Positions 34,045 to 42,632 are shown, counted from the stretch's first letter. The stretch: 64,000 nucleotides of DNA from Streptomyces sp. NBC_00193 (GCF_026342735.1 NZ_JAPEMM010000001.1:2542001-2606000), one strand, 5' to 3'. Notes: a model not told the origin generated them from the letters alone. Program-made: numbers and translations.

Positions 34045-34446
34045 CTAGGGGGCCGCCCGTACCGCCACCGCGTCGATCTCGAAGAGCATGTCCGGCAGGG
34101 CGAGCGCGGCCACGCCGATCAGCGTCTGGGCGGGCAGTTCGGTGCCCCAGGCGGCGTGCAGGTGCTTCAGCAGCACCTCCAGCTTCTCCTGGTCGTGCCC
34201 GACGACGTACGTCCCGATGCGGACCACGTCGCCGAGGCCCAGGCCGACGGCCTCCAGGGCGGTGCGGAGGTTCGCGAAGGCCTGCCCGACCTGGGCGTCG
34301 AACCCGTCGGGGACCACGTGGCCGGTCGGGTCGGAGCCGTACTGGCCGGCTATGAAGACCTGCTCCCCGGGCGCGGAGACGACGTGGCTGTAGCCGTAGC
34401 CGGTGGGGTCGTGGAGTTCTGCCGGGTTGGTGATGCTGCGCGTCAT
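34045..34446 (-). CDS. RidA (YjgF/YER057c/UK114) family protein
   Basis: A 133-residue RidA-family protein. The family pattern is clear: VSAPGEQVFIAGQYGSDPTGHVV, QVGQAFANLRTALEAVGLGLGDVVRIGTYV and the C-terminal PDMLFEIDAVAV. Members deaminate reactive enamines/imines or act on related intermediates. At the position where RidA proper has the catalytic Arg (xRxxVxVxxLP) this protein has AQTLIGVAALALP, i.e. Gln, so it belongs to a Rid subfamily without proven deaminase activity. ATG at 34446 follows CAGGAG. It lies 54 bp downstream of the Rrf2 regulator and is probably co-transcribed. Confidence 0.85.
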   Translation of the reverse strand: MTRSITNPAELHDPTGYGYSHVVSAPGEQVFIAGQYGSDPTGHVVPDGFDAQVGQAFANLRTALEAVGLGLGDVVRIGTYVVGHDQEKLEVLLKHLHAAWGTELPAQTLIGVAALALPDMLFEIDAVAVRAAP

Positions 34447-34500
34447 TCCAAGCTCCTGGGTCAGTTGTCCGAAGTACGACGAGTGGTACGGGCCACGGCC

Positions 34501-34977
34501 CTAGCGGGCGGCGAGCCAGGCGCGGAGGCGTTCGGGGGCCTCGGGGGCCTGCCGTTCGGCCTGCTGCCGGATCTCGTCGAGGGTCTGCGCGGCCAGTGCG
34601 CGGCGCCAGGCCAGCTCGGCCCGCCCCATCGCGTGCGCGATGGCGCAGTCGGCCGCGGGCGGCTCCTCGCCGCCGCCGGGGCCCTGCGGCCGGATCTCCG
34701 CGCACCGGAAGGCCTCGTCGGGCCCTTCGACGGCGGCGACCACGTCCATGAGCGTGATCGATTCCAGCGGGCGGGCCAGGCGGAAGCCGCCCCGCGGGCC
34801 GGGGGTGGAGCTGACGATGCCCGCCCGCGCCAGGGCCTGGAGCTGCTTGTTGAGGTAGGCCGCGGGCAGCTCGTGCCAGGCCGCCAGCCGGGCCGCCGAA
34901 ACCGCCCGGCCGTCACCGCTCCAGGCCAGGTTGAGGCAGCTGTGCAGGGCCCATTCGACGCCCTCGCTCATCTTCAT
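34501..34977 (-). CDS. Rrf2-family transcriptional regulator
   Basis: A 158-residue Rrf2-type winged-helix regulator: EGVEWALHSCLNLAW, AAWHELPAAYLNKQLQALARAGIVSSTPGPRGGFRLARP is the diagnostic DNA-binding region. Cysteines occur in FRCAEIR and ADCAIAH within the region that ligates an Fe-S cluster in NsrR/IscR, but only two fall there, so cluster binding is uncertain. Alternative starts at 34977 and 34971; no ribosome-binding site, so the mRNA may be leaderless. An 11-3-11 inverted repeat lies directly before the start and is the likely autoregulatory operator; the RidA gene follows in the same direction. Confidence 0.85.
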   Translation of the reverse strand: MKMSEGVEWALHSCLNLAWSGDGRAVSAARLAAWHELPAAYLNKQLQALARAGIVSSTPGPRGGFRLARPLESITLMDVVAAVEGPDEAFRCAEIRPQGPGGGEEPPAADCAIAHAMGRAELAWRRALAAQTLDEIRQQAERQAPEAPERLRAWLAAR

Positions 34978-35002
34978 AATCTGGATATTAGATGTCCAGA
35001 TT
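34978..35002. promoter_or_regulatory. 11-3-11 inverted repeat, Rrf2-type operator
   Basis: AATCTGGATAT (34978-34988) and ATGTCCAGATT (34992-35002) form an inverted repeat with 10 of 11 positions matching around a 3-bp centre, the geometry known for Rrf2 regulators such as RsrR. It directly abuts the Rrf2 start codon and also lies upstream of the divergent membrane-protein gene at 35117. Confidence 0.75.
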
Positions 35003-35116
35003 AATGTCGGCAAGAGGAACGCGCCGGAGCGCACCCCCTGCCCGCACCTCCGCCCGCACCACCCGCCCGCAGCAACCCGGCTCGCGCCGCGCGCCCGGCC
35101 CCCTTTCCCTGGTGAC

Positions 35117-35944
35117 GTGCGGACCTTCCTCTCGGCGGTACTCATCGCGCTCGTGGCCCTGCTGGTGCCCGCGAGCGCCGTCGCGTACTGGGCCGACCAC
35201 GAACTCGGCAGCGCCGACCGCTACACCGCGGCGATGTCCCCGCTCGCCTCGGATCCCGCCGTGCAGAACGTCGTCGTCACCCAGGCCGGCCGGGCCCTCT
35301 CCGGGCAGATCGACGCCGGCCCCTTCCAGGGCGGGGTCGACGCCCTGCTCGGCGAGGCCCTGCGCTCCTTCGTCGGCACCCCGGCCTACCAAACCGCCTG
35401 GGACGCGGCGAACCGCGCCGCCCACGGAGCCTTCTTCCGCGCACTCACCACCGGCGACGGCAACGCCGTGACCATCGATCTCGCACCCGTGATCGCCAGC
35501 GTCAAGGGCGATCTCGTCGACAACGGGGTGCCCTTCGCCGACCGCATCCCCGAAACGCACCTCTCGGTGAAGGTCATGGAGTACGACAACCTCGGTGCGC
35601 TCCGGAAGGGGTTCCGCATGCTGCAGATCGCCGGGGTCTGGCTCCCCGTGCTCACCGTGGTGCTGGCCGCGGTGGCGATCGCCGTCGCCGTCCGGCGCCG
35701 CCGGGCCGTCCTGGCCACCGGACTGGGGCTGGCCGTCGGGGCACTCCTGCTGTGGGCGGCCGTGGTCCTGTGCCGCCGCCTCACCCTGGACGACCTGCCG
35801 GCCGACATCGACCGGGCGGCCGCCGAAGCGGTGTACGACGCGCTGACCGCGTTCCTGCGCACCACCGTCTGGGTGGTGCTGGCCGTCGGACTGGCCGCCG
35901 CGCTGGCCGCCTGGCTGACCGGCCGACTGCGCCGCACCCCATAA
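35117..35944 (+). CDS. Integral membrane protein, unknown
   Basis: A 275-residue membrane protein. One segment at the N terminus (FLSAVLIALVALLVPASAVAYWAD) is followed by an extracytoplasmic region (residues about 25-165) and three C-terminal segments (VWLPVLTVVLAAVAIAVAV, AVLATGLGLAVGALLLWAAVVLC, TTVWVVLAVGLAAALAAWL). The pattern is familiar among actinobacterial membrane proteins of unknown role. GTG at 35117 is the likely start; the frame is open upstream to 34931 through the operator. It may be under the Rrf2 regulator because the operator lies between the two divergent genes. Confidence 0.7.
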   Translation: MRTFLSAVLIALVALLVPASAVAYWADHELGSADRYTAAMSPLASDPAVQNVVVTQAGRALSGQIDAGPFQGGVDALLGEALRSFVGTPAYQTAWDAANRAAHGAFFRALTTGDGNAVTIDLAPVIASVKGDLVDNGVPFADRIPETHLSVKVMEYDNLGALRKGFRMLQIAGVWLPVLTVVLAAVAIAVAVRRRRAVLATGLGLAVGALLLWAAVVLCRRLTLDDLPADIDRAAAEAVYDALTAFLRTTVWVVLAVGLAAALAAWLTGRLRRTP

Positions 35945-36037
35945 GCTCGGAACGGGCGGATTGGCACGTAAATCCGTAGAAGAATCCTTAGAGCAGCACA
36001 GAAGAACCGATTCACGAGCGGCGGCACGGAAGCGGGA

Positions 36038-38110
36038 ATGAGCACCGAACGCACCGAAGACATACCGCCCGGGCGGGCCGGACGGCGCGGGCCGACCGGA
36101 CAGCGCGGGCCGACCGGACGGGCCGGGGCGACGGCGGCCGGACGGTTCGGACCGCTGGCACCGCCCGCCTGGCTGCTGAAGGGGCTGCGGCCCAGCTCCG
36201 CGCCGATCCCCTGGGCCGCGGCGCTGCGCGCGGCCGTCGCCCTGGCCCTGCCGCTGGCCGTCGGCTTCGCCGTCGACGAGCCCGAGTACGGCGCACTCGT
36301 CTCGATGGGCGCCCTGTCCGGGGTCATCGGCGACACCGCGGACGCCTACCGGATGCGGATCCTGAACATCGCCGTGCCCCAGTTCTTCGGGGCCGTGGGC
36401 GTCGCACTGGGCACCCTGGTCTTCGGGCACGGCTGGGTCGCGGTCGGCGTCCTCACCCTGGTCGCCCTGGTCTCCGGGATGATCTCCTCCATCGGCACGG
36501 TCGCCTCCGTCTCCGGGCTGCTGCTCCTGCTGAACGCCGTGGTCGGCGCCGGCCTGCCGATGCCCAGCCCCTGGTGGACGGCTCCGCTGCTGCTGAGCGC
36601 CGGCGGCCTGTTCGTCCTCCTGCTGACCCTGCTCGGCTGGCCCCTGCGCGGACGGCAGCCGGAGCGGGCCGCCGTCGCCGCCGCCTACCGGGCCCTGGCC
36701 GACAGCCTGGAGGCCGCGGGCGGACCGGGACCCGCGTACGAGGAGCGCCGCCAGCAGCTCACCCAGGCCCTGAACCACGCCTACGACCTGGTGCTGGGCC
36801 GCCGGGCCCGGGTGCACGGCCACAGCCCCTCGCTCGTGCGGATGCTGGCCCAGCTGAACGTGCTGATCCCGCTCGTCGAGGCCGCGCCCGCCGCGCACCT
36901 GCGCCGCAGACCCCTCTCCCCCGCGATCCCGGCGGCCGTCCGGGTCCTGGCGACGGCCGTCGAGGAGGGCCGCACGGACATCCCCGTACTGGACCTGCCC
37001 GCGCCCGACGGCCAGTCCGAGCGGGCCATCGACGCGGCCCTGCGGCACGCCGCGACGATCGTGCCGCTGGCCGAGCCGGACATGCACAACGTCGACGACC
37101 GGCTCGGCCGGCCCGCCGCGCTGCGGGTCCGGGCCCGCCGGGTGGTGCGGGACATGATGTTCTCCGAGGCCTCCTGGCGGTACGGGCTGCGTCTCGCGCT
37201 GTGCATCGGGCTGGCGCAGTCGCTCGTATCGGTGGTGGAGATCGAGCGCTCCTACTGGGTCGCCCTCACGGTCACCTTCGTCCTCAAGCCCGACTTCGGC
37301 TCGGTGTTCTCCCGGGCCGTGCTGCGCGCGCTGGGCACCGCGGGCGGGCTCGTCGTCGCGGCCGCCGTGCTCTCGGAAGTGCCGCGGGGATGGTGGGACG
37401 TCCCCGTCATGGTGGTCCTGGCGGCCCTCATCCCGGTCTTCTCGGTCAAGGGCTACGCCTTCCAGACCGCGGCGATCACCCCGGTCATCCTGCTCCTCTC
37501 CGACCTGCTCAACCATCAGGGCTTCGACCTGGTCCGGCCCCGGCTGCTCGACAGCCTGATCGGCTGCGCCATCACCCTGATCGCCGGGTACCTGCTCTGG
37601 CCCGAGAGCTGGCACACCCGGCTCGGCGACCGGCTCGCCGACGCGGTGGACGACGCCGCCCGCTACGTGGAGCGCGCCTTCGGCTCCACCCCCGACACCG
37701 ACGCGGGCCAACGGGCGGCCCGGACCGCCCGGCTCCAGGCCCGCCGCCGCATCTACCGGGAGCTGTCCGGCGTGCGCAGCGAGTTCCAGCGGGCGCTGAC
37801 CGAGCCGCCGCCGACCGGGGAACGGGCCGCCGTGTGGTGGCCGCTGGTGGTGGCCGTCGAGCGGATCGTCGACGCGACGACGGCCGCACGGGTCCGGGTC
37901 AACCACGGAGCCCAGCCCCCGGCCCCCGGGGAGGCCGAGGCGATCGCCGAAGACCTCCGGGCCCTGGCCCAGGGCGTCCGCCGCACCGACACCCCCACCC
38001 AGCTCCGCCCCACCCCACCCCCGGAGGTCGACGAAGCCTCCGTCCTCTCCCCGGTCCGCCAGGAACTCACAGCAGCCAGAGCCATCGCCAACCCCACGGA
38101 CTCCCCCTAG
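36038..38110 (+). CDS. FUSC-family (aromatic acid exporter-like) membrane protein
   Basis: A 690-residue protein with two membrane blocks, each with about five or six hydrophobic segments (residues about 60-205 and 385-530), separated and followed by soluble helical regions, as in FUSC/ArAE exporters. The second block contains SYWVALTVTFVLKPDFGSVFSRAVLRALGTAGG, the diagnostic FUSC segment. Members are proposed to export aromatic acids such as p-hydroxybenzoate derivatives. The N terminus has a collagen-like RRGPTGQRGPTGRAG repeat from a short tandem duplication. ATG at 36038 follows AAGCGGGA weakly. Confidence 0.85.
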   Translation: MSTERTEDIPPGRAGRRGPTGQRGPTGRAGATAAGRFGPLAPPAWLLKGLRPSSAPIPWAAALRAAVALALPLAVGFAVDEPEYGALVSMGALSGVIGDTADAYRMRILNIAVPQFFGAVGVALGTLVFGHGWVAVGVLTLVALVSGMISSIGTVASVSGLLLLLNAVVGAGLPMPSPWWTAPLLLSAGGLFVLLLTLLGWPLRGRQPERAAVAAAYRALADSLEAAGGPGPAYEERRQQLTQALNHAYDLVLGRRARVHGHSPSLVRMLAQLNVLIPLVEAAPAAHLRRRPLSPAIPAAVRVLATAVEEGRTDIPVLDLPAPDGQSERAIDAALRHAATIVPLAEPDMHNVDDRLGRPAALRVRARRVVRDMMFSEASWRYGLRLALCIGLAQSLVSVVEIERSYWVALTVTFVLKPDFGSVFSRAVLRALGTAGGLVVAAAVLSEVPRGWWDVPVMVVLAALIPVFSVKGYAFQTAAITPVILLLSDLLNHQGFDLVRPRLLDSLIGCAITLIAGYLLWPESWHTRLGDRLADAVDDAARYVERAFGSTPDTDAGQRAARTARLQARRRIYRELSGVRSEFQRALTEPPPTGERAAVWWPLVVAVERIVDATTAARVRVNHGAQPPAPGEAEAIAEDLRALAQGVRRTDTPTQLRPTPPPEVDEASVLSPVRQELTAARAIANPTDSP

Positions 38111-38165
38111 CAGCCCGCCCCACAACCAATCCAGCCCTGCCGTCCCCATCCGGCCCCGCCGGGGC

Positions 38166-38233
38166 AAATCCAGCCTCGCCGGCGTTTGAGGCGCGGGGGT
38201 CCGGGGGCGGAGCCCCTGGCCACGGCGCCGCGC
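38166..38233. repeat. Intergenic Streptomyces repeat, copy 1
   Basis: A 68-bp unit beginning AAATCCAGCCTCGCCGGCGT and ending in GGCGCCGCGC. Its GGGGTCCGGGGGCGGAGCCCC part is self-complementary. The same element is repeated 87 bp further on. Elements with this core are, from memory, dispersed in many Streptomyces genomes between genes. Confidence 0.8.
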
Positions 38234-38252
38234 GCACCCACCGGCCCGAGCC

Positions 38253-38320
38253 AAATCCAGCCCCGCCGGCGTTTGAGGCGCGGGGGTCCGGGGGCGGAGC
38301 CCCTGGCAGCGGCGCCGCGC
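38253..38320. repeat. Intergenic Streptomyces repeat, copy 2
   Basis: Second copy of the 68-bp unit, differing from copy 1 by a C for T and by AG for CAC near the end. The two lie in tandem between the FUSC-family gene and the lipoprotein gene. Confidence 0.8.
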
Positions 38321-38379
38321 CGTCCCTCCAATGGCCCCGCCCCCGGGCCGCCCCGTTCCCCGCGGGGGAGCATCAGCAC

Positions 38380-39105
38380 ATGAGGCCCTTCCTCCGGCGC
38401 AGCCGGGTCCTCCTCCTGGCGGCCGCCCTGTCGGCGACCGCCGGCTGCGCGAACGTGGAGGGCCTCCAGAACGACGGCGACCTCGGCACGGCCCACGCCC
38501 CCCGCACCCTGTGGAAGGACTTCCGCCCCGACCCCCCGGCCCCCGGCCAGCAGTCCGGTGCGGCCACCGCCGTCCCCGGCCTCGCCAAGGTCCCCTCGCT
38601 GTCCATGCAGGGCGTGAACGCCGTGGACGTCGTACGGGCCGACATCACCGCCGCCAACGCCGCGGACGCCGGCACCGGCCGGCTCGTCGACCCCCGGGCG
38701 ATCCAGCGCATAGCGCTCTGCACACAGGCTGTGGACGGCGGCCCCGACTGCCCCGTCCGGCCCGCGGTACTGGCCGACGTGACGGGCAACGGCCGGGCGG
38801 AGCTGATCACCGCCCTGGACATCGACGGCCGCCTCAGCGAACTGCGCGTGTACACCGTCCAGGACGACGGGACGATCACCCGCATCCTGTCCCGGCGCGG
38901 GGTCCTGGAGGGCGTGGAGGTGGCCGCCGAGCACCTGGCCGTGCGCGAGCCGACCTCGAACCCGAAGAAGGTCTCCATCTCCGACTACGTGTGGGACCCG
39001 GAGGCCGGGATCATGAACCTCTCCCAGCTCACCCTCGACGAGTGCCCGAACGAGGGCGACCCCTGCCCGGCCGCGGGCCCCCGCGCCGCCGCCGGAAACG
39101 GCTGA
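38380..39105 (+). CDS. Lipoprotein, unknown function
   Basis: A 241-residue exported lipoprotein. The signal peptide has a basic start (RPFLRRSR), a hydrophobic core (VLLLAAALSATAG) and a lipobox LSATAGC with Cys at about residue 23. The mature part contains VLADVTGNGRAELITALDIDGRLSELRVYTVQDDG, reminiscent of FG-GAP/VCBS-type repeat proteins, and four further cysteines. ATG at 38380 follows GGGGGAG at 9 nt. It is followed after 16 bp by a histidine kinase gene, so it may be the extracytoplasmic partner of that sensor; this is inference. Confidence 0.75.
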   Translation: MRPFLRRSRVLLLAAALSATAGCANVEGLQNDGDLGTAHAPRTLWKDFRPDPPAPGQQSGAATAVPGLAKVPSLSMQGVNAVDVVRADITAANAADAGTGRLVDPRAIQRIALCTQAVDGGPDCPVRPAVLADVTGNGRAELITALDIDGRLSELRVYTVQDDGTITRILSRRGVLEGVEVAAEHLAVREPTSNPKKVSISDYVWDPEAGIMNLSQLTLDECPNEGDPCPAAGPRAAAGNG

Positions 39106-39121
39106 GGAGGCAAGGTCCCCG

Positions 39122-40378
39122 ATGGGTCGGACGAGCAGCCTGCGCTGGAAGATCGCCATGACCACCACGGCGGTGTGCTGCGCCGTCGCGGCCGCGCTCG
39201 GGATCCTCGTGCACAACGTGGTCGCCCGCCAGCTCGTCGGCGAGGTCCGCAAGGACGTGGACCGGGAGCTGGACTACGCCCTGGCCCAGTACGAGTACGG
39301 CACCGCGCGCGGCGACGGGAACAGCGCCCTCGACCCGCCCGGCCTCCCGGCCCCGCTGCGCGACCTGGTCGCCCGCGGGCTGACCGGCAGCATGACCGGC
39401 ACCCACGACGGCAAACCCGTCATGTGGGCGGCCGGGCCCGCCGACGGCAAGCCGCTCGCCGTCTGGGTCCCCTACGACAGCACCCGCACCCGGCTCCGGG
39501 AGATCGACACCGCCATCCTGGTCTCCGCCGTTCTCGCCGCCGGGGTGGTCGCCCTCGCCGGCATCTTCCTCGCGGGCCGCATCAGCCGCCGGCTCGCCAC
39601 CACGGCCGCCGTGGCCCGCCGGATCAGCGCCGGGGACCTCGACGCACGCGTCGGCTTCCCGGCCGACGGGGACGGGCCGCGCACGCGCTCCCGCGACGAG
39701 GTACGGGACGTGGCCCAGGCCCTCGACTCGATGGCGGCCTCGCTCCAGGCCCGGCTGGAGGCGGAGAAGCGGTTCACGGCGGACGTCGCGCACGAGCTGC
39801 GCACCCCGCTCACAGGGTCCCTGGCCGCGGCCGCGCTGCTGCCCGAGGGCCGGCCCAAGGAGATGATCAACGACCGGCTGGGGGCCCTGCACCTGCTCAC
39901 CGAGGACCTGCTGGAGATCTCCCGGCTGGACTCGGGCGTCGAACGGGCGGACCTGGCCCGGGTGGAACTCGGCCGCGCGGTGGAGCGGGCGGCGGCGAGC
40001 ACCCGGCTGCCCGTCGCGGTACGGATCGAGCGGGACGCGGTGGTGCTCACCGACCGGCGCCGGCTGGACCGGATCCTGGCCAACCTGCTGGTCAACGCCC
40101 ACAAGCACGGGCGGCCGCCGGTCGAAGTGACCGTCACCGGCCCGCTGGTGACCGTACGCGACCACGGGCCCGGTTATCCGGACGAGCTGATCGAGCAGGG
40201 GCCGCGGCGGTTCCGCACCGGGGATCCGGGACGCGGCCGGGGCCACGGGCTCGGCCTGACCATCGCGGCCGGGCAGGCCGAGGTGCTGGAGATCGAACTG
40301 CGCTTCTCCAACGCCCCCGACGGGGGCGCGGTGACCACGCTCCTGCTGCCCGTCGGGCGCCTGCCGGACAGCAGTTGA
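39122..40378 (+). CDS. Membrane sensor histidine kinase
   Basis: A 418-residue HisKA-type kinase. An N-terminal span (AMTTTAVCCAVAAALGILVHN) and a second at about residues 130-150 (AILVSAVLAAGVVALAGIFLAG) bracket a roughly 90-residue extracytoplasmic sensor. A HAMP linker (SRRLATTAAVARRISAGDL) follows. The phosphorylated His lies in FTADVAHELRTPL (about residue 224); the ATPase domain has NLLVNAHKHG (N box), RDHGPGYPDEL (G1) and GRGHGLGLTIA (G2). No response regulator is adjacent, on either side, in the window. A lipoprotein gene precedes it. Start ATG 39122. Confidence 0.88.
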   Translation: MGRTSSLRWKIAMTTTAVCCAVAAALGILVHNVVARQLVGEVRKDVDRELDYALAQYEYGTARGDGNSALDPPGLPAPLRDLVARGLTGSMTGTHDGKPVMWAAGPADGKPLAVWVPYDSTRTRLREIDTAILVSAVLAAGVVALAGIFLAGRISRRLATTAAVARRISAGDLDARVGFPADGDGPRTRSRDEVRDVAQALDSMAASLQARLEAEKRFTADVAHELRTPLTGSLAAAALLPEGRPKEMINDRLGALHLLTEDLLEISRLDSGVERADLARVELGRAVERAAASTRLPVAVRIERDAVVLTDRRRLDRILANLLVNAHKHGRPPVEVTVTGPLVTVRDHGPGYPDELIEQGPRRFRTGDPGRGRGHGLGLTIAAGQAEVLEIELRFSNAPDGGAVTTLLLPVGRLPDSS

Positions 40379-40426
40379 GCGGGGGTGGGTGGATGTTTCA
40401 CGTGAAACATCCACCCACCCCCGCTC
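40377..40426. terminator. 50-bp perfect palindrome with parS at its centre
   Basis: Bases 40377-40401 are exactly complementary to 40402-40426 in reverse, with no loop. The outer part (GAGCGGGGGTGGGTGG and its complement) would form a strong G+C stem in RNA, placed between the convergent ends of the kinase and phoX genes as a two-way terminator; the central 14 bp are parS. The arms start inside the kinase stop region. Confidence 0.8.
40395..40408. other. parS: parS site (ParB binding)
   Basis: GTTTCACGTGAAAC, an exact parS consensus match, in the centre of the 50-bp palindrome. A second exact site is at 30027. Its intergenic position between convergent genes is typical of a neutral ParB loading site. 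Confidence 0.93.
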
Positions 40427-40444
40427 GGGTCAACTCACCTCGGC

Positions 40445-42547
40445 TCAGACACCGATGTTCTTGCCGTCCTTGCGCCAGACCGACACGACCGACGGGCGGA
40501 CGATCTTGCCGGGACCGTCGGGCCACACCGACTGCGGCTTCTCGACGGACGCGCCGTCGATCTCGCCCGGGTGCTGCACGGCGACCAGGACGCGCTTGTC
40601 CTGGATGATCGGACCGCAGGTCTCGGCACCGCGCGGAACGGTCAGGAACTGCTTCAGCTCACCGCGGCGCTCACCGGCGGTCGCGACGCCGAACAGGCCG
40701 TCGTGCGAGCCGAGCTGGTTGCCGTCCGTGGAGATCCACAGGTTGCCGTGCGGGTCGAAGGCCACGTTGTCCGGGCAGGAGATCGGGCTGACCTTGTCCT
40801 TCGGGAAGCCCGCGAAGTAGGTCGCCGGGTCGTTCGGGTCACCCGCGACCAGGAAGAGGCGCCAGGCGAAGCCGTCGCCCGCCGGGTTGTCGAAGTTCTC
40901 GGCGAGCTCCAGGATCTGGCCGTGCTTGTTCAGGTTGCGCGGGTTGGCCTCGGTGGCGCCTTCCTTGCCGGGCTTGCCGCGGTCCGTGTTGTTCGTCAGC
41001 GCGATGTAGACGCGGCCGGTGCGCGGGGAGGGCTCCACGTCCTCGGGGCGGTCCATCTTGGTCGCGCCGACCTTGTCACCGGCGAGGCGCGTGAAGACGG
41101 CCACCTCTTCGGCGGTCATGCCCTCGACGTGCGAGACGTTCCCGGTCGGGGAGGAGGTGAGCAGCTTGATCCAGACGCCGGAGCCGTCGAACTCGCCGTC
41201 GGTGGGGAGCTTGCCGGTGCCGTCGATCTCGGCGGCCGGGGTGTCACCGGTGAGCTTGGCGACGTAGAGGGTGCCCTCGTCGAGCAGCGTGAGGTTGTGC
41301 TCCTTCGCCGCGCGCGAGTCGCCCTTCTTCATCTGCTTCGACGAGACGAACTTGTAGAAGTAGTCGAAGCGCTCGTCGTCGCCCATGTAGACGACCGGGC
41401 GGCCGTCCTCGGTCAGGCGGGGCTGCGCGGCCTCGTGCTTGAAGCGGCCGAGGGCGGTGCGCTTGCGCGGTACGGAGTTCACGTCGTACGGGTCCAGCTC
41501 GACGACCCAGCCGAAGCGGTGCGACTCGTTGGGCTCCTGCGCGACGTCGAAGCGCTTGTCGAACCGCTCCCACTTGCGCTCGGTGGCGCCGGCCGTCACG
41601 CCGTAGCGCTTCAGGCGGGCGGCCTGGGTGGGGTCGGTGACCAGGCCGGCGTTGCCGAAGTACTGGTTGAAGTTCTCCTCGCCGTGGAGGGTGGTGCCCC
41701 ACGGGGTGGTGCCGCCGGCGCAGTTGTTCAGGGTGCCGAACACCTTGGTGCCGGTCGCGTCGACCGAGGTCTTCACCAGGTCGGTGCCGGCGGCCGGACC
41801 CGTCAGCCGGAACTCGCTGGTGGCGGTCAGACGGCGGTTGAGGCGGTGGCGGCTGATCGCCGTCAGCTTGCCGCTGCGGTGGTCCTCCTGGACCGCGACC
41901 ACGGACAGGCCGTGCGCGGCCCAGGCGATCTCGACCTGCTCGCGGGTCGGGTTGGCCGGGTCGTACGCCTTGAACATGAGGTTCTCGTCCGTGTACTCGT
42001 GGTTGGCCACGAGCAGCTGCTGGCGCTCGTAGTCGCCGCCGAGCGGGAGCAGGCTCAGGAAGTCGTTGTTGTAGCCGAACTGACCGGCCTGGGCGGCGGC
42101 GGTCTGGTTGTCCGGGTTGAAGCCCGGCGCGCCCTTGACGATCGGGTCGCCCCAGCGGATGACCACGTTCTGCTCGTGGCCCTCGGGGACGGTGACCTGG
42201 TCGGCGGTGTTCGGCGCGACCGGCTTGAAGCGCAGGCCGCGGGCACCCGCGGCGTTGACCCCGGCGGCGCCGGCGCTCCGCGCTTCGACGGCGGGGTCCG
42301 CGGAAGCGGAGGATCCGTTGCCGCTCAGCGTGAGGGCGGTACCGGCGGCCGAGGCGACCGTGACGACCGCGGCGGAGCGGAGCATCGCGCGGCGCGAGTA
42401 GGCGCGGGCTATGACGTCGCCGACGTACTCGTTGTCGCTGGTGTTCGGCACCTCGTGGAAGCAGGCGTCGCCGCAGCGGTAGCGGCAGGTGAGAGCGGAA
42501 CGGCCGCCCCCGTGAGAAGTGCCGATGAGCGGCAGGAGCTTGCGCAC
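40445..42547 (-). CDS. phoX: Secreted PhoX-family alkaline phosphatase (Tat substrate)
   Basis: A 700-residue PhoX-type (DUF839) phosphatase that releases phosphate from organic phosphate esters outside the cell. The Tat signal is at residues 50-75: AYSRRAMLRSAAVVTVASAAG, with the RR at 52-53 after an unusually long n-region containing CRYRCGDAC. Conserved segments include NPDNQTAAAQAGQFGYNNDF, NHEYTDENLMF, NNCAGGTTPWGT, ENFNQYFG, DRPEDVEPSP-type and SCPDNVAFDPHGNLWISTDG. GTG at 42547 chosen because GGAGGA lies 7 nt upstream. A Pho box lies about 90 bp upstream. It converges with the histidine kinase. Confidence 0.93.
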   Translation of the reverse strand: MRKLLPLIGTSHGGGRSALTCRYRCGDACFHEVPNTSDNEYVGDVIARAYSRRAMLRSAAVVTVASAAGTALTLSGNGSSASADPAVEARSAGAAGVNAAGARGLRFKPVAPNTADQVTVPEGHEQNVVIRWGDPIVKGAPGFNPDNQTAAAQAGQFGYNNDFLSLLPLGGDYERQQLLVANHEYTDENLMFKAYDPANPTREQVEIAWAAHGLSVVAVQEDHRSGKLTAISRHRLNRRLTATSEFRLTGPAAGTDLVKTSVDATGTKVFGTLNNCAGGTTPWGTTLHGEENFNQYFGNAGLVTDPTQAARLKRYGVTAGATERKWERFDKRFDVAQEPNESHRFGWVVELDPYDVNSVPRKRTALGRFKHEAAQPRLTEDGRPVVYMGDDERFDYFYKFVSSKQMKKGDSRAAKEHNLTLLDEGTLYVAKLTGDTPAAEIDGTGKLPTDGEFDGSGVWIKLLTSSPTGNVSHVEGMTAEEVAVFTRLAGDKVGATKMDRPEDVEPSPRTGRVYIALTNNTDRGKPGKEGATEANPRNLNKHGQILELAENFDNPAGDGFAWRLFLVAGDPNDPATYFAGFPKDKVSPISCPDNVAFDPHGNLWISTDGNQLGSHDGLFGVATAGERRGELKQFLTVPRGAETCGPIIQDKRVLVAVQHPGEIDGASVEKPQSVWPDGPGKIVRPSVVSVWRKDGKNIGV

Positions 42548-42632
42548 GAGTGTCCTCCGTAGATGCACGGTCCCCGACAACGTGTCGGAACAATCCGTCG
42601 GTGACGCTATGGGCGGGTTGCGCCGAAGCGGC

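Noticed and set aside
34988..38254. 1088-codon minus-strand frame opposite the FUSC-family gene
   Set aside because: Gly/Arg/Gln-rich shadow without start support; the plus-strand genes have recognisable families.
40377..40426. Palindrome as an assembly or adaptor artefact
   Set aside because: Its centre is a biologically meaningful parS and the arms continue smoothly from the kinase stop codon into the phoX end, so a natural origin is more likely.
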